Positions 44,850 through 57,939 are shown, counted from the first letter of the stretch. The stretch: 64,000 bases of DNA from Solea solea (GCF_958295425.1 NC_081147.1:5787290-5851289), one strand, 5' to 3'. A program made the numbers and translations. The notes: a model not told the origin generated them from the sequence alone.

Positions 44850-46515
44850 TGACAGTGCAACTTGAATATAAATCTAAAATTCATAGTTATAATAAATAAA
44901 ACATGAATAACATACAAACGTTCAAACTGGACGATCAAGTTTACATTGAAAACAAAATAACGCGTCAACAACAAATCTATTGATCACACCAACGATCTAA
45001 TCACAGAATCGTCTGAACCGAGCGTCCGCAAATGCGGAGCTGATCACTTCTGACAACATCGCTATGAGTACCATACTCGCTGCTCGCTTACTTGAGAATT
45101 GGAACAGAACAGAGGCTAATGACGTTTCACAAGTATGCAAGTATGGGCAAGGATGGATATTGAGAACCGGCCTGTGTCTCCAGCTGGTTATTGGCAATTT
45201 CAGCATGCTGGCAGCATGTACAGCAAAGTCAACATTGATTATGACCCAGTACCTCATACAGCCACATTTCAGTAAACTTGAACTATCACATTAACTGCAC
45301 ATTATCTCAATTTTATACCATATTGTATTGTCATTATTTATTTTTCTATTTCTATTCTTCCTCTTATTAGGGAGAATAAGTAATATAATTAATAAAAAAT
45401 TAAACAGACAGTTGTGTTATCCATGTCCAAGCTGCCCACATCTGGACTAACAAGAAGAATAAAAGTCAATTGAACATCTGCAAACTGTCAGGGTTTGTAT
45501 GTGAGATGGCTGGTCCACTCATGGACTATAGAAACCAGTGTCTTTGCTGTATATTCTGGTTTATTGTTGTGCTCATAGTAAATCACTCCCCCGATTTTAG
45601 GTCGGTCATGTTCAAAGGTTCAAAACATCACAACGTCTGGCTTCTGAACTGCAGTTTTGATACATTACATACTGTATTGCCCCAACATGTACTTATCGTC
45701 TATTTGACCTTTGTGGACCCAAAAATAGTGATTGAAACCATACAATATTTAAGAATATGTTTACTGACATTATGAATCCATTTCTTATAGACTTATACAG
45801 TATATAACAGGTCTTCACCTGGTCATTCAAGAGAATACAGGCTGCAGGCACCTCTACATTGGCTTCAATGTAGAGGATTTTCAGCTAGTACAATTCAGTT
45901 GGTGCCTGGTATTAATTGTATGTGAATGTGCAGAGGAGAAGTTCTCAAATTGTACATACTATTTTTGGTAACTGTTTTTTTTTTTTTTATATTTATTTAT
46001 TCATTTATATTTTATAATAATTAAACAAATGTACCAACCAGTATTTTTTTTTTATTTTTTTTTTTTAAATGGAGCAAACTAAGTATTATGGTGAAAAAGC
46101 AAATGTTCAATGCTTGTTTGATGATAGTTTTCTAAGTATTTGATGATCATCGGTTTGCGTATGGCTATGAGCTGTCACCCACACTTACAGGCACAGTTCA
46201 CTCCCATCTTATTACAGCAACAGTGCTCTCAGTGTGGGAATACATCAATTTGCTGTTTGTGGCCAATAAACACTGACTGAAAAAACATAAACAAAAAAAA
46301 AACACCTTTTTATTTGCTTGATAAAATGAGAAAACAACTTTTACTGTCTGTTGTACCTGAAAATGTAATCAGAATTTGAAGGAGTGGTAAATAATAGTAA
46401 TGCTCAGCTGATAATCAGCGAGAGCCCTTGATGCAAAATCAGAATGAGTAAAATACAAATTATGCTTTGTATTTATTTTCCTCATTTTAGTTGTTAAAGG
46501 TTTGTGTGTATTTGG
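44850..46515. other. Non-coding stretch
   Basis: Contains a perfect 10-bp stem hairpin at 45851-45876 and long T-rich tracts at about 45975-45990 and 46045-46066. No gene recognised. Confidence 0.45.
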
Positions 46516-46518
46516 GTC

Positions 46519-46967
46519 AGGCCACATAACAAGTGTAGGTGAATCTGCATAGGGTTTTTTTTATTGTATCGGTGTTTCATCATCCACATCCATCATTTTA
46601 GGAGCCCTGAAACAGTATTTTAAGAAAATAGAGTGAGAAAATCTCTAAACGCCACCCTTGCATTTTCATGTAGACAACGAATATGCCACTTTGGGAAAAC
46701 AACTGTGTACGATTTTGTTTGGAGATTATTTGGCAGTTTTGCCAACTACGTTCAGTCAAAAGTAACTAAAGCCAGCCAAAGGATGCTAGATACCATTGGA
46801 ACATGTCGTGTCCTAAGCGACTTCACACATAGGAGTGAATAAAAAAAAAAATATTGTTAAAGATTACCAGTGAAAGTAAATCGTAAAATAGGGGAAGCAG
46901 AAAACAAAACCTATTTTCACAGACAGTACAGTTTACATTCCGTTCCTTTTCCGTGTGGATATGGCCT
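46519..46967. mobile_element. MITE of the 'gtgtggacat' family
   Basis: A segment of about 449 bp with inverted ends: left 'aggccacataacaagtg', right (complement) 'aggccatatccacacgg'. The interior carries, reversed, the 'aaaatgcaagggtggc' and 'gtttcagggctcc' blocks of the element at 12.99 kb. No target duplication was seen. No coding capacity. Confidence 0.6.
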
Positions 46968-46969
46968 TA

Positions 46970-47685
46970 GTGACACCTAATGATGAGTTGAAAGAGGACA
47001 ACTCCACTCACTCCTCCCATTTCAAAGTGCATCAGGTAACGATGGTGACCTTTGCTGGGTGTCGGTCTACTTGGCTGCATCTGTAAAGCAAAGCCTTTAA
47101 AAAGGCTAATTCTAAGGCTAAACTAATTATCAGTTATTATCTTAAAGCTAACGCAGTACCCCATTAACTATGTGTTTTTTTTTCCAAGTGGCTGTTTGTT
47201 ATCCAATGTCAAAATCCCCAGTGCACACAATGGTGCCCTAAGTAGGTCACCTGCCAAGTGTCAAGCGACCAGTACAACAGATCAATAGACAGATGAATGA
47301 ATATCCATGGGTGCTGTAATGATCCATGACCATGTTTTGGGTCTATTGTAAATATTGTTTGCAGCTCTTTCCTCCCTTGTGAGTGGGTGTGTCTTTGCTG
47401 ATGGAAAGTCATTTTCAGGGTGGATGTCAGAAACTGATACATTGTATTTTGAACATAGTTTGTACTGAAACATATAACTAACTTTGTTCTGTGGAGATTA
47501 ATGTTGAGGTATTATTGTTGATGGTAAATAGTAGTTTGATGGTTGTCTTTTGTAATTTTAATCTGAGATTAATGTTTTAGTTAAGAAGCCACTCGATGTT
47601 TCAAATCACAGTATTGGGGGTCTTAAAACTAGCGTGTGGTGATACCACATTTCAGTGTTTTTGTTGTTTTTTTCGGCTAATCAGG
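46970..47685. other. Non-coding stretch
   Basis: Holds a short fragment of the dispersed repeat also seen at 42.2 kb ('ggctaattctaaggctaa', about 47103). Otherwise unrecognised. Confidence 0.45.
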
Positions 47686-47689
47686 TGCG

Positions 47690-48590
47690 CGTCACAGAGG
47701 AAACACATGGCTACTTACTTCTTCATGAATACAGAGGCTGGTCATGCTGACGCCAATCTCACTTCTGCTATGCTACAGAAGAAGCAGCCATAATATGTAG
47801 TCGCACACTTTCCCAACAAACGGATGGATTATTTAGCAGCCGAAAGAGAGTGGCAGGACTTAAAAATAATTGGACACCTTGAGAACAGGCACTTCTCTAG
47901 TTACTTCTGAGATGACACCTCCGATGAAAAGAAAGCACCCCGAACATTCCAAGTCAATAGGGATTAAAACATGTCTTTTTATACGCTGTCTTTTTATAAT
48001 CCACTGTGCATTTCAGAACGTTATGTGGCTACATTGTGATTAGCTAGCTCAGTATTGTCGTTTTAAAATGCAAATGTTACGCACATCGAAACTTCTGTTC
48101 GATCAGACGATCATATTATAAGCTGTAATGGAAGCATGTTAGCATCTGCTAATAATATGATTAATTAATATTAGTATAGTAAGTATATTACCTTTCTTGT
48201 TTTTCCATTTTTATGAAATATATATTCACGTTTCATTTTATTTTTCTCTGGGAACTCCCTGGGACCTCTTTATAGATCCCATGGGGTCCCTAGACTTGCT
48301 ATTATGAACCATTGTTCAAACTATTACAATAGTAGCAATACTGTGGGCTATATCAGATGTCACTGACAGCTAGACCAGGAGATGGTTGGGCTATGTAAAA
48401 TGTGATGATACTGTGTCCTGGCTCCTAGAAGGTATTGAGCCTAAAAAGCAGTTTGAGGAGTGCCTACATTCAAATGGCCACATTTTCTTCAAATATTTTC
48501 AGATTTCCATGTGTTAGACATTGGTGGAAAGCTAAGAAATCACACTTTCGGAAACTCTAAATAACTCTAAATGCCCAACAGCATAGTTGT
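47690..48590 (+). repeat. Family A dispersed repeat, copy 4
   Basis: Aligns with copy 1 from the coding-like block (47725-47778) through 'cactgtgcatttcagaacgt', 'ttagctagctcagtattgtc', 'ggggtccctagacttgctat' and 'taaataactctaaatgccc'. The coding-like block has a 3-base deletion that keeps its frame. A TAGA tract follows at 48615. Confidence 0.75.
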
Positions 48591-48614
48591 TCCTTCTTTT
48601 TTAGAATACATTCT

Positions 48615-48645
48615 GTAGATAGATAGATAGATAGATAGATAGATT
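48615..48645. repeat. (TAGA)n microsatellite
   Basis: Seven tandem TAGA units. They may be the terminal short repeats of the reversed LINE tail next to them. Confidence 0.9.
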
Positions 48646-48760
48646 ATTTCAAACATGTTCAACATTTAAAATAACACATTTACATTTACATCTCATCACA
48701 TGTTTGAAAAGGAGTAGGCAGAAGTATAAACATATATGTTCCAACCCATTCCTATTACAC
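48646..48760 (-). mobile_element. LINE 3'-end fragment, reverse (putative)
   Basis: On the minus strand the segment reads 'cttctgcctactccttttca' ... 'gaacatgtttgaaataatct' and ends in TCTA repeats, an arrangement typical of the 3' untranslated end of a teleost non-LTR retrotransposon. No coding remnant was recognised, so the extent toward 49150 is uncertain. Confidence 0.4.
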
Positions 48761-49429
48761 AGTGTTCTTAACGTTCTCAGTACAATACAATAAAAGAATA
48801 TGTCAGGCTTTTTAACTGAAAAAAATAAATCCTTTGCTTTAAAAAAAAAAAAGAAGTAATTTCACACAGCTAGTTTTGAAGATGGTTGCCATCAAGAATT
48901 CTGAGTAGATATGACAATTACCCAAGTTCTGTAAATCAATTTCAATATCAAATCTGATTCAATCGTGGAATACAATAAACGTATTATCGGTAGCCTCAGT
49001 CTTTCAAGCTAGTAATACAATTAAAATAACAATCCTAAAACTCAAAAGTCTGGGGTTATGTGGTTACATATCTACCATTTGTATCAAAATCTCTTGTATT
49101 TCTTATCCAAACAACGTCAACATTGAAGCCTGTAAAGCTTCAATGTTGTTCCACAGGTGGGGGTAAAACTTGGACACACAGAAGTTCCTGAATGAATAGA
49201 AAGATGAAACACCTATACACATAATTATGTATGCACATAACCCTCCTGAATGTTATACATTGGAACATTGATCCATATTAAGACTGTATATTGTATATCT
49301 TAGGCCACACTAGATGCTTAGTGCATGCTATGTCTTGCTCAACTCTGCTGTTTACATTGGGCACGTCTCTGCTGCTATGTATTTACATATGGTTTGCCTG
49401 TGGAAAGTGCCATAAATAACATTTAGATA

Positions 49430-49985
49430 TATCTGTGTATCAGAAAGTGGACTTGAGTAATAACAATATCTACAAGAGGGGCCAGAGTCACGTCTTTTTT
49501 CTGATGAGGCTGAGTGCCTTCACCATCTACTGCTGGATGATGCTGAGGATGTTCTATAAGTCTGTGGTATCTTATTTGTTGTTGTGAGCTGGGGCAGCAG
49601 ATTGAAGGTAGTAAATGCCAACATACTTCAAACTCATACACAAGGCCAGTGATGTTGTGGGGGTTGATGTGGACTCTCTGACAGTAATGTCTAAATGTCT
49701 AATTTTGTCTCAGCTAATGTCTCCCACCAGCTCCATAATGCCCTGGTCAGACACAGGAGTAATTTCAGTCAGAGACTGCTCCTACCATGATGCACCACAG
49801 AGCGTCACTGGAAGTCATTCCTGCCTCAGACTGTATAGCTACTCCCCCGGCATGTCACACTCTCTGAGTCAATAGACTATGGCTGCATTTGTTACTGCTG
49901 CAAAAACTACTGTGCAATAGATTGCCACTGTGCTTTTGTCTGTAATCATCTTGCATTTATTTTCAGTACTTATGTTGTTCATTTA
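49430..49985 (+). pseudogene. LINE ORF2 C-terminal remnant
   Basis: Broken frames spell the C-terminal region of a non-LTR retrotransposon ORF2: 'YKRGQSHVFFLMRLSAF', 'LRMFYKSVVSYLLL', 'FKLIHKASDVVGVDVDSLTV', and in another frame 'ALVRHRSNFSQRLLLP' and 'CTTERHWKSFLP'. These match the post-reverse-transcriptase region of L2/CR1-like fish LINEs. Several stops and frameshifts kill it. A 3' untranslated region follows to about 49985. Confidence 0.75.
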
Positions 49986-50202
49986 ACAGTCTTGCGTAAA
50001 GTAATGATGCCCCAGCTGCTGTATACACTGTTCACTGGTGAATTTCATCATTTACTTTTCTTATAGCTTAAACCCAGTTCACTTTTTTAAGACTGATGTT
50101 CCACCAGAACCAAAAATGTAAATATTTTATTGCGCATAATAATCTTCTGTTTTTATACTTTTGTATTTTCATAGATATGTGACTTTGAATCTCAATTATT
50201 TT

Positions 50203-50700
50203 TCTAGTAGATTCAAAGATTCAAAGAGTTTTTGTCATTCCAGTCTTCACTTCACACAAGAATTAAACAAAATTGATGAATGGGGTCCCGGTAGCCAATA
50301 TTAACATTCTGCTGTCAAGGATTAATCCACTTTGTATATGTTGCACTTATAGTTCCATCTTCCAGTGGGAAGCAACCTGGAGAGCCCACCAGAGTTCGGC
50401 AGTCTCACAGCTGTTGGAAAGAAACTGTTCCTCAGTCTGGTGGCCCTGCTCCGGATGCTTCTCCCTGAAGGAAGAGGGACAAAAAGTGCATGTGCAGGAT
50501 GAGTCCTTCACGATGCAGGTGGCCCATTTCCTGCATCTGCTGTTGTAAATGTCCATGGTGGGGGTGAGGCTACTCCCAATAATCCTCTGTACAGCCTTCA
50601 CTACTGTGTGCGGTGCTTTCCTCTCTGCAGCAGAGCAACTGCCATGCCACACAGTGATACAGGTGAAGATGTAAGGAAACCCAATTTTCCACTGGGATTA
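50203..50700 (-). pseudogene. LINE ORF2 C-terminal remnant, reverse
   Basis: The minus-strand frame over 50347-50652 reads MWHGSCSAAERKAPHTVVKA, then 'VQRIIGSSLTPTMDIYNSRC' and 'VKDSSCTCTFCPSSF'. This matches the conserved 'WYGSC...RKALQRVVKTAQRIIG...DIY..RC...KD.SHP' end of CR1/L2/Rex-like ORF2 proteins. The tail is at low coordinates, with a 'gattcaaagattcaaag' terminal short repeat at 50211-50228. It lies tail to tail with the remnant at 49.4-50.0 kb. Confidence 0.8.
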
Positions 50701-50709
50701 CTAAAGTTA

Positions 50710-53700
50710 AAGATTCTGGTATTCTAAATGTCAGAATAAAGCCTTGCTTGTATTAATTTCACAATTGAAGTGAAGTTGAGTACTTTTACTTTGAAATTGT
50801 ATTTTTTGTGACACATTTTACACATATAAACAATTCAACTTTCTATTTTGCTGTGAATCAACACATCACCTGTGGCCCCAGCCTTAGAATCTATGACACA
50901 ATCTGAGTTAATATACATTTAAATGTAAACATGTTCAGATGTTTTACAACCAATTTGAATGTGGCTGTGTGTGTGTGTTGGTGTGTTTTATTAAATTTTC
51001 TGCCGGGGGGGTATGGAATTCAATAAGAATATGTAATAATATAAATGATGGTGTTTGCCCCCACACACAAACACACACACTTTGTCAAAGCTCACCTTTG
51101 GGGACTTTACATAGAGTTAGATTAATTTCCTGGATACTTGCAAGTCCCTAACCTCAACCTAACCTCAACCCAAACCACTGACACAGAAATCACCTTTTGT
51201 CTCCAAAGGAACAAAACATCCCCTCATGACTTTTATAGTCTTGAATTGTGTCCCTAAAGATATTCAGTGACACACACACACACCTGCCACTGTAGTGGAG
51301 CCCAGGTTGGTTGTGTTTGCACACACTACCACACTGTGAGCATAATCTGATCTGCGCTTCAGAGCTCTCCTAGTATCCAGTTGTGCAGCACAGGGGCAAA
51401 AGGGGGAGAAAACCAGCGTCCACAGGGAGACAGCTGGATAGCCGGCTGGCTAGCAGAGCTGTTCGGGGACTGTGGGGCCAAGGGGCCAAGCTCATGAAAG
51501 ATGCATTAATGTAGCTTCCTTTCTCTCACATTGGACTTGTTATATGCTTGCTGCTCCCCTGGGGTTTGTATCTGTAATTTGACTCATAACCTTTCTCTTT
51601 CTGTGTGTGCAGTGCATGAATGTGCCAATAGTATACCGTGTGTATGTGTGTGACTGTGTATAGATAGATTTGCGTGTGCATTATTCATATTCCCTGTCTT
51701 CCCTTAGTTGGGTTGACACTGGCGCCTTTGAAATGTTTTCATGTGTAGACGCAGGTGTGTCAGGGCCGTGTCGCTAAGCTTTTGTCATTCTAATTAGTGC
51801 TGAGCTCTCATAACAATTCAGATAGGGAGCTAAAAAATGGCACAGCAGACAATGCAAGACGTCGGTGTATGGGAGAGTGTACTCTGTCGTCCATTTAGTT
51901 GGAGCAGAGTATTTTTACACAATGGAAACCCCTTGACAGTGCAGCTAGTGACAAGTCAACCCGGTTGGACTCCACCGCTTGTTTCAGTCAGATGAGCGTG
52001 TGCATATGGCTCCTTGTCAGTAATTAACACAGCCCAGCAGGAATCCAAAAGAATGGGATGTGAAACTCTGATGCCCTTAGTAAATTTCATTTTAAAAGGA
52101 AGGATGATAGATAATGCTATCACAAGAGCTTTCAATTAGATTAGATTGCTGGGGAATGCTGCTACCACCTGGGAATTATGAAGGTGTAGCCGGATGTCTG
52201 TACTACTTCTTAATGTCTGGACATGGACCAGCTTGGTCTGGCCGACAATGGCCTCACAGGAAAACAAAACTAGGACTGCTTGTGGTACCCACAGTCATGA
52301 AAGGGCCCTCACATACCCCATGCAATTCGTGGAGTGTACCGATTCTCTGCCCTTGGCCAAGTAACAGGGCACTTGCTGTTTCATGGGCAGATGGCGGCTA
52401 AATTCAAAATGTTCATCTTCCTGTTGGGTCAAGTTTTTGTCCCTTTTGAATCCACGACACCTATTAATAACGTTTAGCCTTGTTTTTTTTATGTTGACCT
52501 CAGACCTGGAGGACCCTCTTTGTGGCTGCTTCACACTCACTGCCTCGCATGAACCATCACGACTAAATCCTTAACGAGAAACAGAAGTGACAAGAACCTG
52601 AGTTCACAGATCTGGACTGAGACTGCGGAAGTGGTGACAAAATGCAGTGTGCCAGTAGCAAAAGAAGGTAATCTGAATAATACTGTCTTGTGGTATTTTG
52701 GATTTAGTGCATCTCATTGTGTAGGTAGTGTTCTCAACCTGTTGCCAGTGGGCACGCTTCCACTCTCTGAGAAATAATGGGTCTTAAGTCTTTCTTCAAA
52801 AGCTCTCTTGTTCTTCAAAGACACATATCCAATTGAAGGGGATATGTAGGGGATACTTTTTTGCTGGATGTTTTGAGGTTCTAAAGGATTTTCCTTTTAA
52901 TTGGAGTTACTTGGTGACGAGAGAAATATAGTTATGGCTACAACTATTGTATTATTGATTCATCACAATCTAAATGTATAATTATTGTAATCAAACACCA
53001 GATACACACAAAAATAATAATAAATAGCTTAATTAATTTGACTAATCAATCAATTGTTGCAACTCTATGAAGTGAAACATAAAACACTCACATGTTTGGA
53101 GTGATTTGACTATGGAGAACAAAAAGAAAACAGGCACACACCTTGACACACATAAAGGAACACGGTGGATGGCTGAGAGGAGTTGATGATGTTAGTAATG
53201 GGCAGACAATAGTAACATAGATTTTCATAATGTGAAAATGTGCTTGATGCTACTTTTCAACTGAAAATTGCATTTCAAATGATAAGTATGTGTCCAGACA
53301 ATGTTGGGGTAATGTGAATCATAGCAGAATGTAGTATCATAGTATGTACGATGTATGTATCATAGGGATGTGGATGTAGCCTTACTAACACTAATCCTCA
53401 CATGTTTGTTTTTGGTCTTTTTAGCTGAAAATAATAATAAAAGATTTCTGGTCTTTGATTTATAAGTTTGTTCAGTTTAAACAAAATAAAATAACTGGCA
53501 GATTAATTAAATTGTAGCTGTAATTCTTATGAGTAAAAGGTGCTCATGTAATAAATCCCCTCGAGTACAACTCTAAGTTAACATGGTTTGTTTCATGGAC
53601 CACTTAGTGCAACAGCCACCATCACTATGAACAGCAGTGATTGACAGCCATTAAGTGTCTGCACTTCAATTAACGTCCACATGGATGGAGTTTTAATGAA

Positions 53701-54285
53701 AATGGAGAACTGGACATTTCCTTGGCTGTGAATGTGGTGCTGACAATAAAACAGATTGAAAATGTGGAGGCGAAATTTTAATCAGACCTTTATAGCATAT
53801 ACAGTCACACACAATATATTATTCCTAATCTATTACTGGGTATTAAATTAAACTAGTCTTTAAAGGGTCCTAAACTATTTCAATTTAGTTAATGCCTTTG
53901 CTGTAAAACATTTCACATTTCAAAGATGTATGTATGAATGTGTGTATAGCTGAAAATGTGCATGTAAACTACCCTTACATGGAATTAATTGTGTACACAT
54001 TGGGTAAAATGTAGCAACATGTATGTTAAGGAACCTATGTAGCCTTCAAAAGATATTTAGTTTGTCCATTGTGGGCTAGTGTAAAAATAGGGAGTTATTA
54101 TTCCCTTCCTATACGCACACTGTAACAAATAGGAACTTAGGAACTAAAGAGAAGTTCACCTGCTGCATTAAAAACATGAGTAAACTCAACTTGAGGAAAG
54201 ATATTTAATTTCAACACAGAAGGTATGTTTTTTTGTTAACTAATAATAGTGATTTACTGGTTAAACTTGTCTAAAAATGGATAAC
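50710..54285. other. Non-coding stretch
   Basis: CA/GT-rich patches at 50964-50985, 51061-51081 and 51272-51284. No known repeat or gene recognised. The interval 51400-52560 has somewhat higher G+C and a 95-codon + frame (52114-52401) that resembles no known protein. Confidence 0.45.
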
Positions 54286-54317
54286 CAGTGGTGGGCTGTC
54301 GACAATATCAAAAAACG

Positions 54318-54355
<38 letters not shown>

Positions 54356-55213
54356 TATACTACTACTACTACTAATAATAATAATAATATATATATTTTT
54401 TTTAAATAATCAAATTAATGTGTGTCTGAATTCAATTACTTTTTCAGTATGTTATGATTATATTTCCAGAAAGAATATGGTTATTTTTTGTGAAGCCGAG
54501 CTGAATTAAATGCTGTCATTAAATGCATCATAGCTCCGTGGACCTGCTCTAGTAGTATTGCTGGCCTTTCGTTAAAGCTGCCATTTCCTATTTGGTTATA
54601 ACTTTGACTGACGTGTGTCGTCAGGCAATCAAAATTTGATGCATAGTGACAGAATGCCCCAGGCCCAGCGATGTGTCTGGCACTAGCCCCCGCTGATGTC
54701 ATCAACGACCTTTGGTGGGTTTTGAAGTAAGCTATGGCCACTGCATTGACACCACCGATCTATCATGTTTCTGATCTCCTTCGTGTGCACTTTTCACGGC
54801 GATCGTTTGGAGAAAAGAAGGAAATTATTTAAAGAGGAAGACCTACACCGATGAGGTACATCATTTCCGGTAGTTTGATTGTTAATGATAAATTTATAAA
54901 AAAATATAGAAGTGTTGAGGACAAAACTGTTGATCATAAATAGTGCCGGGGACGTGTTCCTCGCGTAGCTGACGCCTATGCTTATGTGGAAGCTTGTTTT
55001 TGTGTCATATAGTGGCTTGTGAAATTGCGGTTGCTGAGTGACATAACGGAAGATGTGGTGGTAATGATGCAGTAGCCTATAGACGCGCAGTGGTGTGTGT
55101 GTTGTTGCAGATCAACTGTCTCGTGAATATAGTGCATAATAGTGTGTTTTGTATGTGGTTGTGTTTTTTTTTTATACTGAAGGCCCTGACTGAAACCCCA
55201 CGGTACGCTACTG
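54286..55213 (-). mobile_element. hAT-like element, inverted longer relative
   Basis: A 928-bp relative of the element at 29678-30382, in the opposite orientation. It ends with 'ccccacggtacgctactg' (complement of the other copy's left end) and begins CAGTGGTGGGCT. The flanks TGGATAAC (54278-54285) and TGGATAGC (55214-55221) are an 8-bp duplication with one mismatch. Most of 54540-55210 matches the other copy. The extra length lies at 54300-54530, including ATT/ACT microsatellites. No transposase frame. Confidence 0.85.
54319..54391. repeat. (TTA)n-(ACT)n-(AAT)n microsatellite
   Basis: A compound trinucleotide array inside the hAT-like element, absent from the other copy. Confidence 0.9.
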
Positions 55214-56135
55214 TGGATAGCTCAGTTCTAGTTTACTTTCTCAACTCTTCTCACATGCTTTCAGTGACTCCTGACGTATGCACAGTTGACAGACAGTCAG
55301 TTTGCATTGGAAGTATATTTATGCCTCTGAGATACACTTCGACTTAGGTACTTGACCTTAAAGGCCATGAAGATAGAGTAAGACTGTGAAACACCACAGT
55401 GTGAAGAAATGGTTGGTTGCATGGGTGTTTTTGTTGTCCTCCCTTCACCTGGCAGCTGTGTTGTCTGGAAGATAGTTGTTTCAGCTGACAGAAGGTCTTC
55501 TGTGCCATTGGTGTGTATTTTTCTTGTCCGAGCTGTGACACGGGTCAAGCGGCAATTGCAGAGGGTCAGTTCAGCCTGGCAAGATAAAACAGTCGGCCAT
55601 ATTGAAAAGATTGTGGCTGATTGGTCCTTGGAGGGAGAGGCTGTTACTGTGCCAATCAAAATATCTCTCAGTCTCTCAGGAGCCAGTGAGGCAGAGAATA
55701 CTGGAGTGTGTTGAAGAGTTTGTAAATGGTAATTTAGTGAACTTGTGTCATCCCCGTCACTTTGGCTGCACGATGCAAGGTGAGTTGCACAGTGGATTGG
55801 AGTGCAAACAGTGATAAAGTGTAAAAGAGCAGTGTATACAGCTGAATTGACACTGTGAAAAACACATTTCTTATTGTGTTCGATTCAAGGATTGGTGTCA
55901 CTTATGATCCCAACTTATGGAAAATGTTTTCTGACAAAGAAAAACGTTTTCCCAACCACACGACAGTGCTCACTCAGTGCTTACTGCAGTAGGCAGTATT
56001 GCTGGGAAATTGCAGTGTATAACCTGCTGCATTCAGGTTATACATTTTTTGGACAGTATATGTCATTTGACTCACACATAAAGCTAATTTCCGAACCATA
56101 TAAATTGTTTTATTGTTGCCTTTCAGAAATTCAAA
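55214..56135. other. Non-coding stretch with open frames on both strands
   Basis: A 120-codon minus frame (55297-55659) and a 101-codon plus frame (55409-55714) overlap. Neither shows a known domain, and frames of this length are expected by chance in 64 kb. Not called as genes. Confidence 0.35.
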
Positions 56136-56139
56136 TGTA

Positions 56140-56215
56140 CATAGTACAGTACCTTGATATTATGTATGTTGTAATTTGGTGCTATTCAAATAAAATTGAA
56201 TTGAATTAAACTGAA
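56140..56215 (+). mobile_element. LINE or SINE 3'-tail fragment
   Basis: 'tgtaatttggtgctattcaa' followed by 'ataaaattgaattgaatt' is the familiar teleost retroposon end 'gatttggcgctatataaata...aattgaattga', including the terminal short repeats. The upstream body is not recognised. Confidence 0.65.
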
Positions 56216-57938
56216 TACGTAAAAAGAAAGCCATCAGCGGAACCTCAGAAGCTGCAGACAAAGCCTCAAAATGACTGTGGGCTTATACTTGCCAATGATC
56301 ACCCCGGTCAGATCGCCTGGGCAAGGCAGTCTGAAGTTGAAAGACCCAAAACCCCATGACCCCATGCATCAAAAGATTGAACTACTCAAAATCAACTTAA
56401 TCTCTTCAAGCTGAATTTGTCAAACCATCAGTCTCAAACTTTCAGACTCTTTATTTACTTTATGACAGCCTTTACCAGGGATCCACTTTTTTAAAAAAAT
56501 AGTACACATCGCAAAAAGATTAAATCTGTGCATAATATAACATGTCGAACTATTTTAACTGCAATTTCTCGAAGATACAGAAATGTTACAGACTGTTGCT
56601 ACAGGCTTTTTTTTTCATATAGGGCCGTTTTCAGCTCCCAGTATTGGTTTTTCCAAACACCCCTATCTATCTCTCCCTGGCTCTCTGTCTCATCTTTAAT
56701 TATGCGACTCTCTAGTTTTATCTTGTTGAGAGCAGACTGACTGTTGCGATGCCCCCTGCACATTTGTCAGAGTCGCAAAGCTGATATTGCCAGAGATCTT
56801 ACACTGTAAAACTATCTCCCCAGCACCACTGTCAGCCCGGTAATGGACATCAGCCATCATTCTACAACAGGGCCTCATAGCACAAGTTAGTTTTGCCTCC
56901 AATAGGTCCATTACATCTCAATGCATCTATCATTTCACAGCAAGGCCTATGTCTGCTAACACAATGGCAGCACAGAACAAAGCAGGGTTGTCTGGTTAGG
57001 CATTCGTCTGTCAGACTAACAGTCACTTTGCTCATGTTGTGTTTCATTTCTTTCAAATAACAGTTGCTGGGTTCTTTCTTTCTCCCACTGATGGCATGTT
57101 CTGGTTTGAGGTGATGACAAAAGGATTCAGTGGGAGTTTGCCCTCACATTGGAAAGCTTTAAAGGAAAGACAAGGAGCTGGAGTGCAATCATGTCTGATA
57201 GTGTTTGTCCAACCGTATGTGGCTTCTAACTGTAATGATGCTGAAACAACATGACATACAAGACAAAAATTAACATAACAATGGCTGCATTAACACTGCA
57301 TGGTGCAAGTGACCCTATTTTGATCTTTTTCTCCCATGTGGCACAAATCAGACCTGTTTCTGATTAGAGTGAGCAGGAAAAAAGCACATGCATTCAGATA
57401 TCATCAGATCAGATTCAGGCCTTAGTCGTATGTGGAAATAAATCAGATAAGAATCAGATATGTGCATTTGCGTCTACAATCTAAGCGGACAGATGAGATA
57501 TCCCACTATCAATGCAACTTGTGCGTCCTTAAAAATAATGACGTAAATACACATGTACACTATCTGTGATCACAGGAGCCGCTGCAATGAGGACAAGGGC
57601 TGAAACCAGTGTTCTCATGTTGATTTGTCCTGAAGCCACTGAAGAAAGGATTTCTAATTTTCATTATACCACTACGTTCACTTCTGGGTTGTCTCCCCAA
57701 GTATTAAGCAGTGTAAATGCAGATTTCAGATATGGGTCACTTTTGAAAGGCAGGTTTTCTAAAAAATAATCACATCATATTTTGGAATTAATACCTGCAG
57801 TGTTAATGGAGCCAATGATGTTATGATTATCTTTGGGTACAATGGAGAATATAAACAGAAGTTTAATTAAACGAAGCCACTTCAAAGCGGCCTCTGTCGA
57901 GCAATACTATCAGACCTGACTCAGGGAGGGTTGTGTGT
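56216..57938. other. Non-coding stretch
   Basis: Short frames only. A 17-base string 'agcaatactatcagacc' at 57900-57916 is shared with 12572-12588. No gene recognised. Confidence 0.45.
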
Positions 57939-57939
57939 A

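Noticed and set aside
55297..55659. 120-codon minus-strand frame overlapping a 101-codon plus frame
   Set aside because: Both translations look superficially natural but match no family I know, and the opposing frames cancel as evidence.
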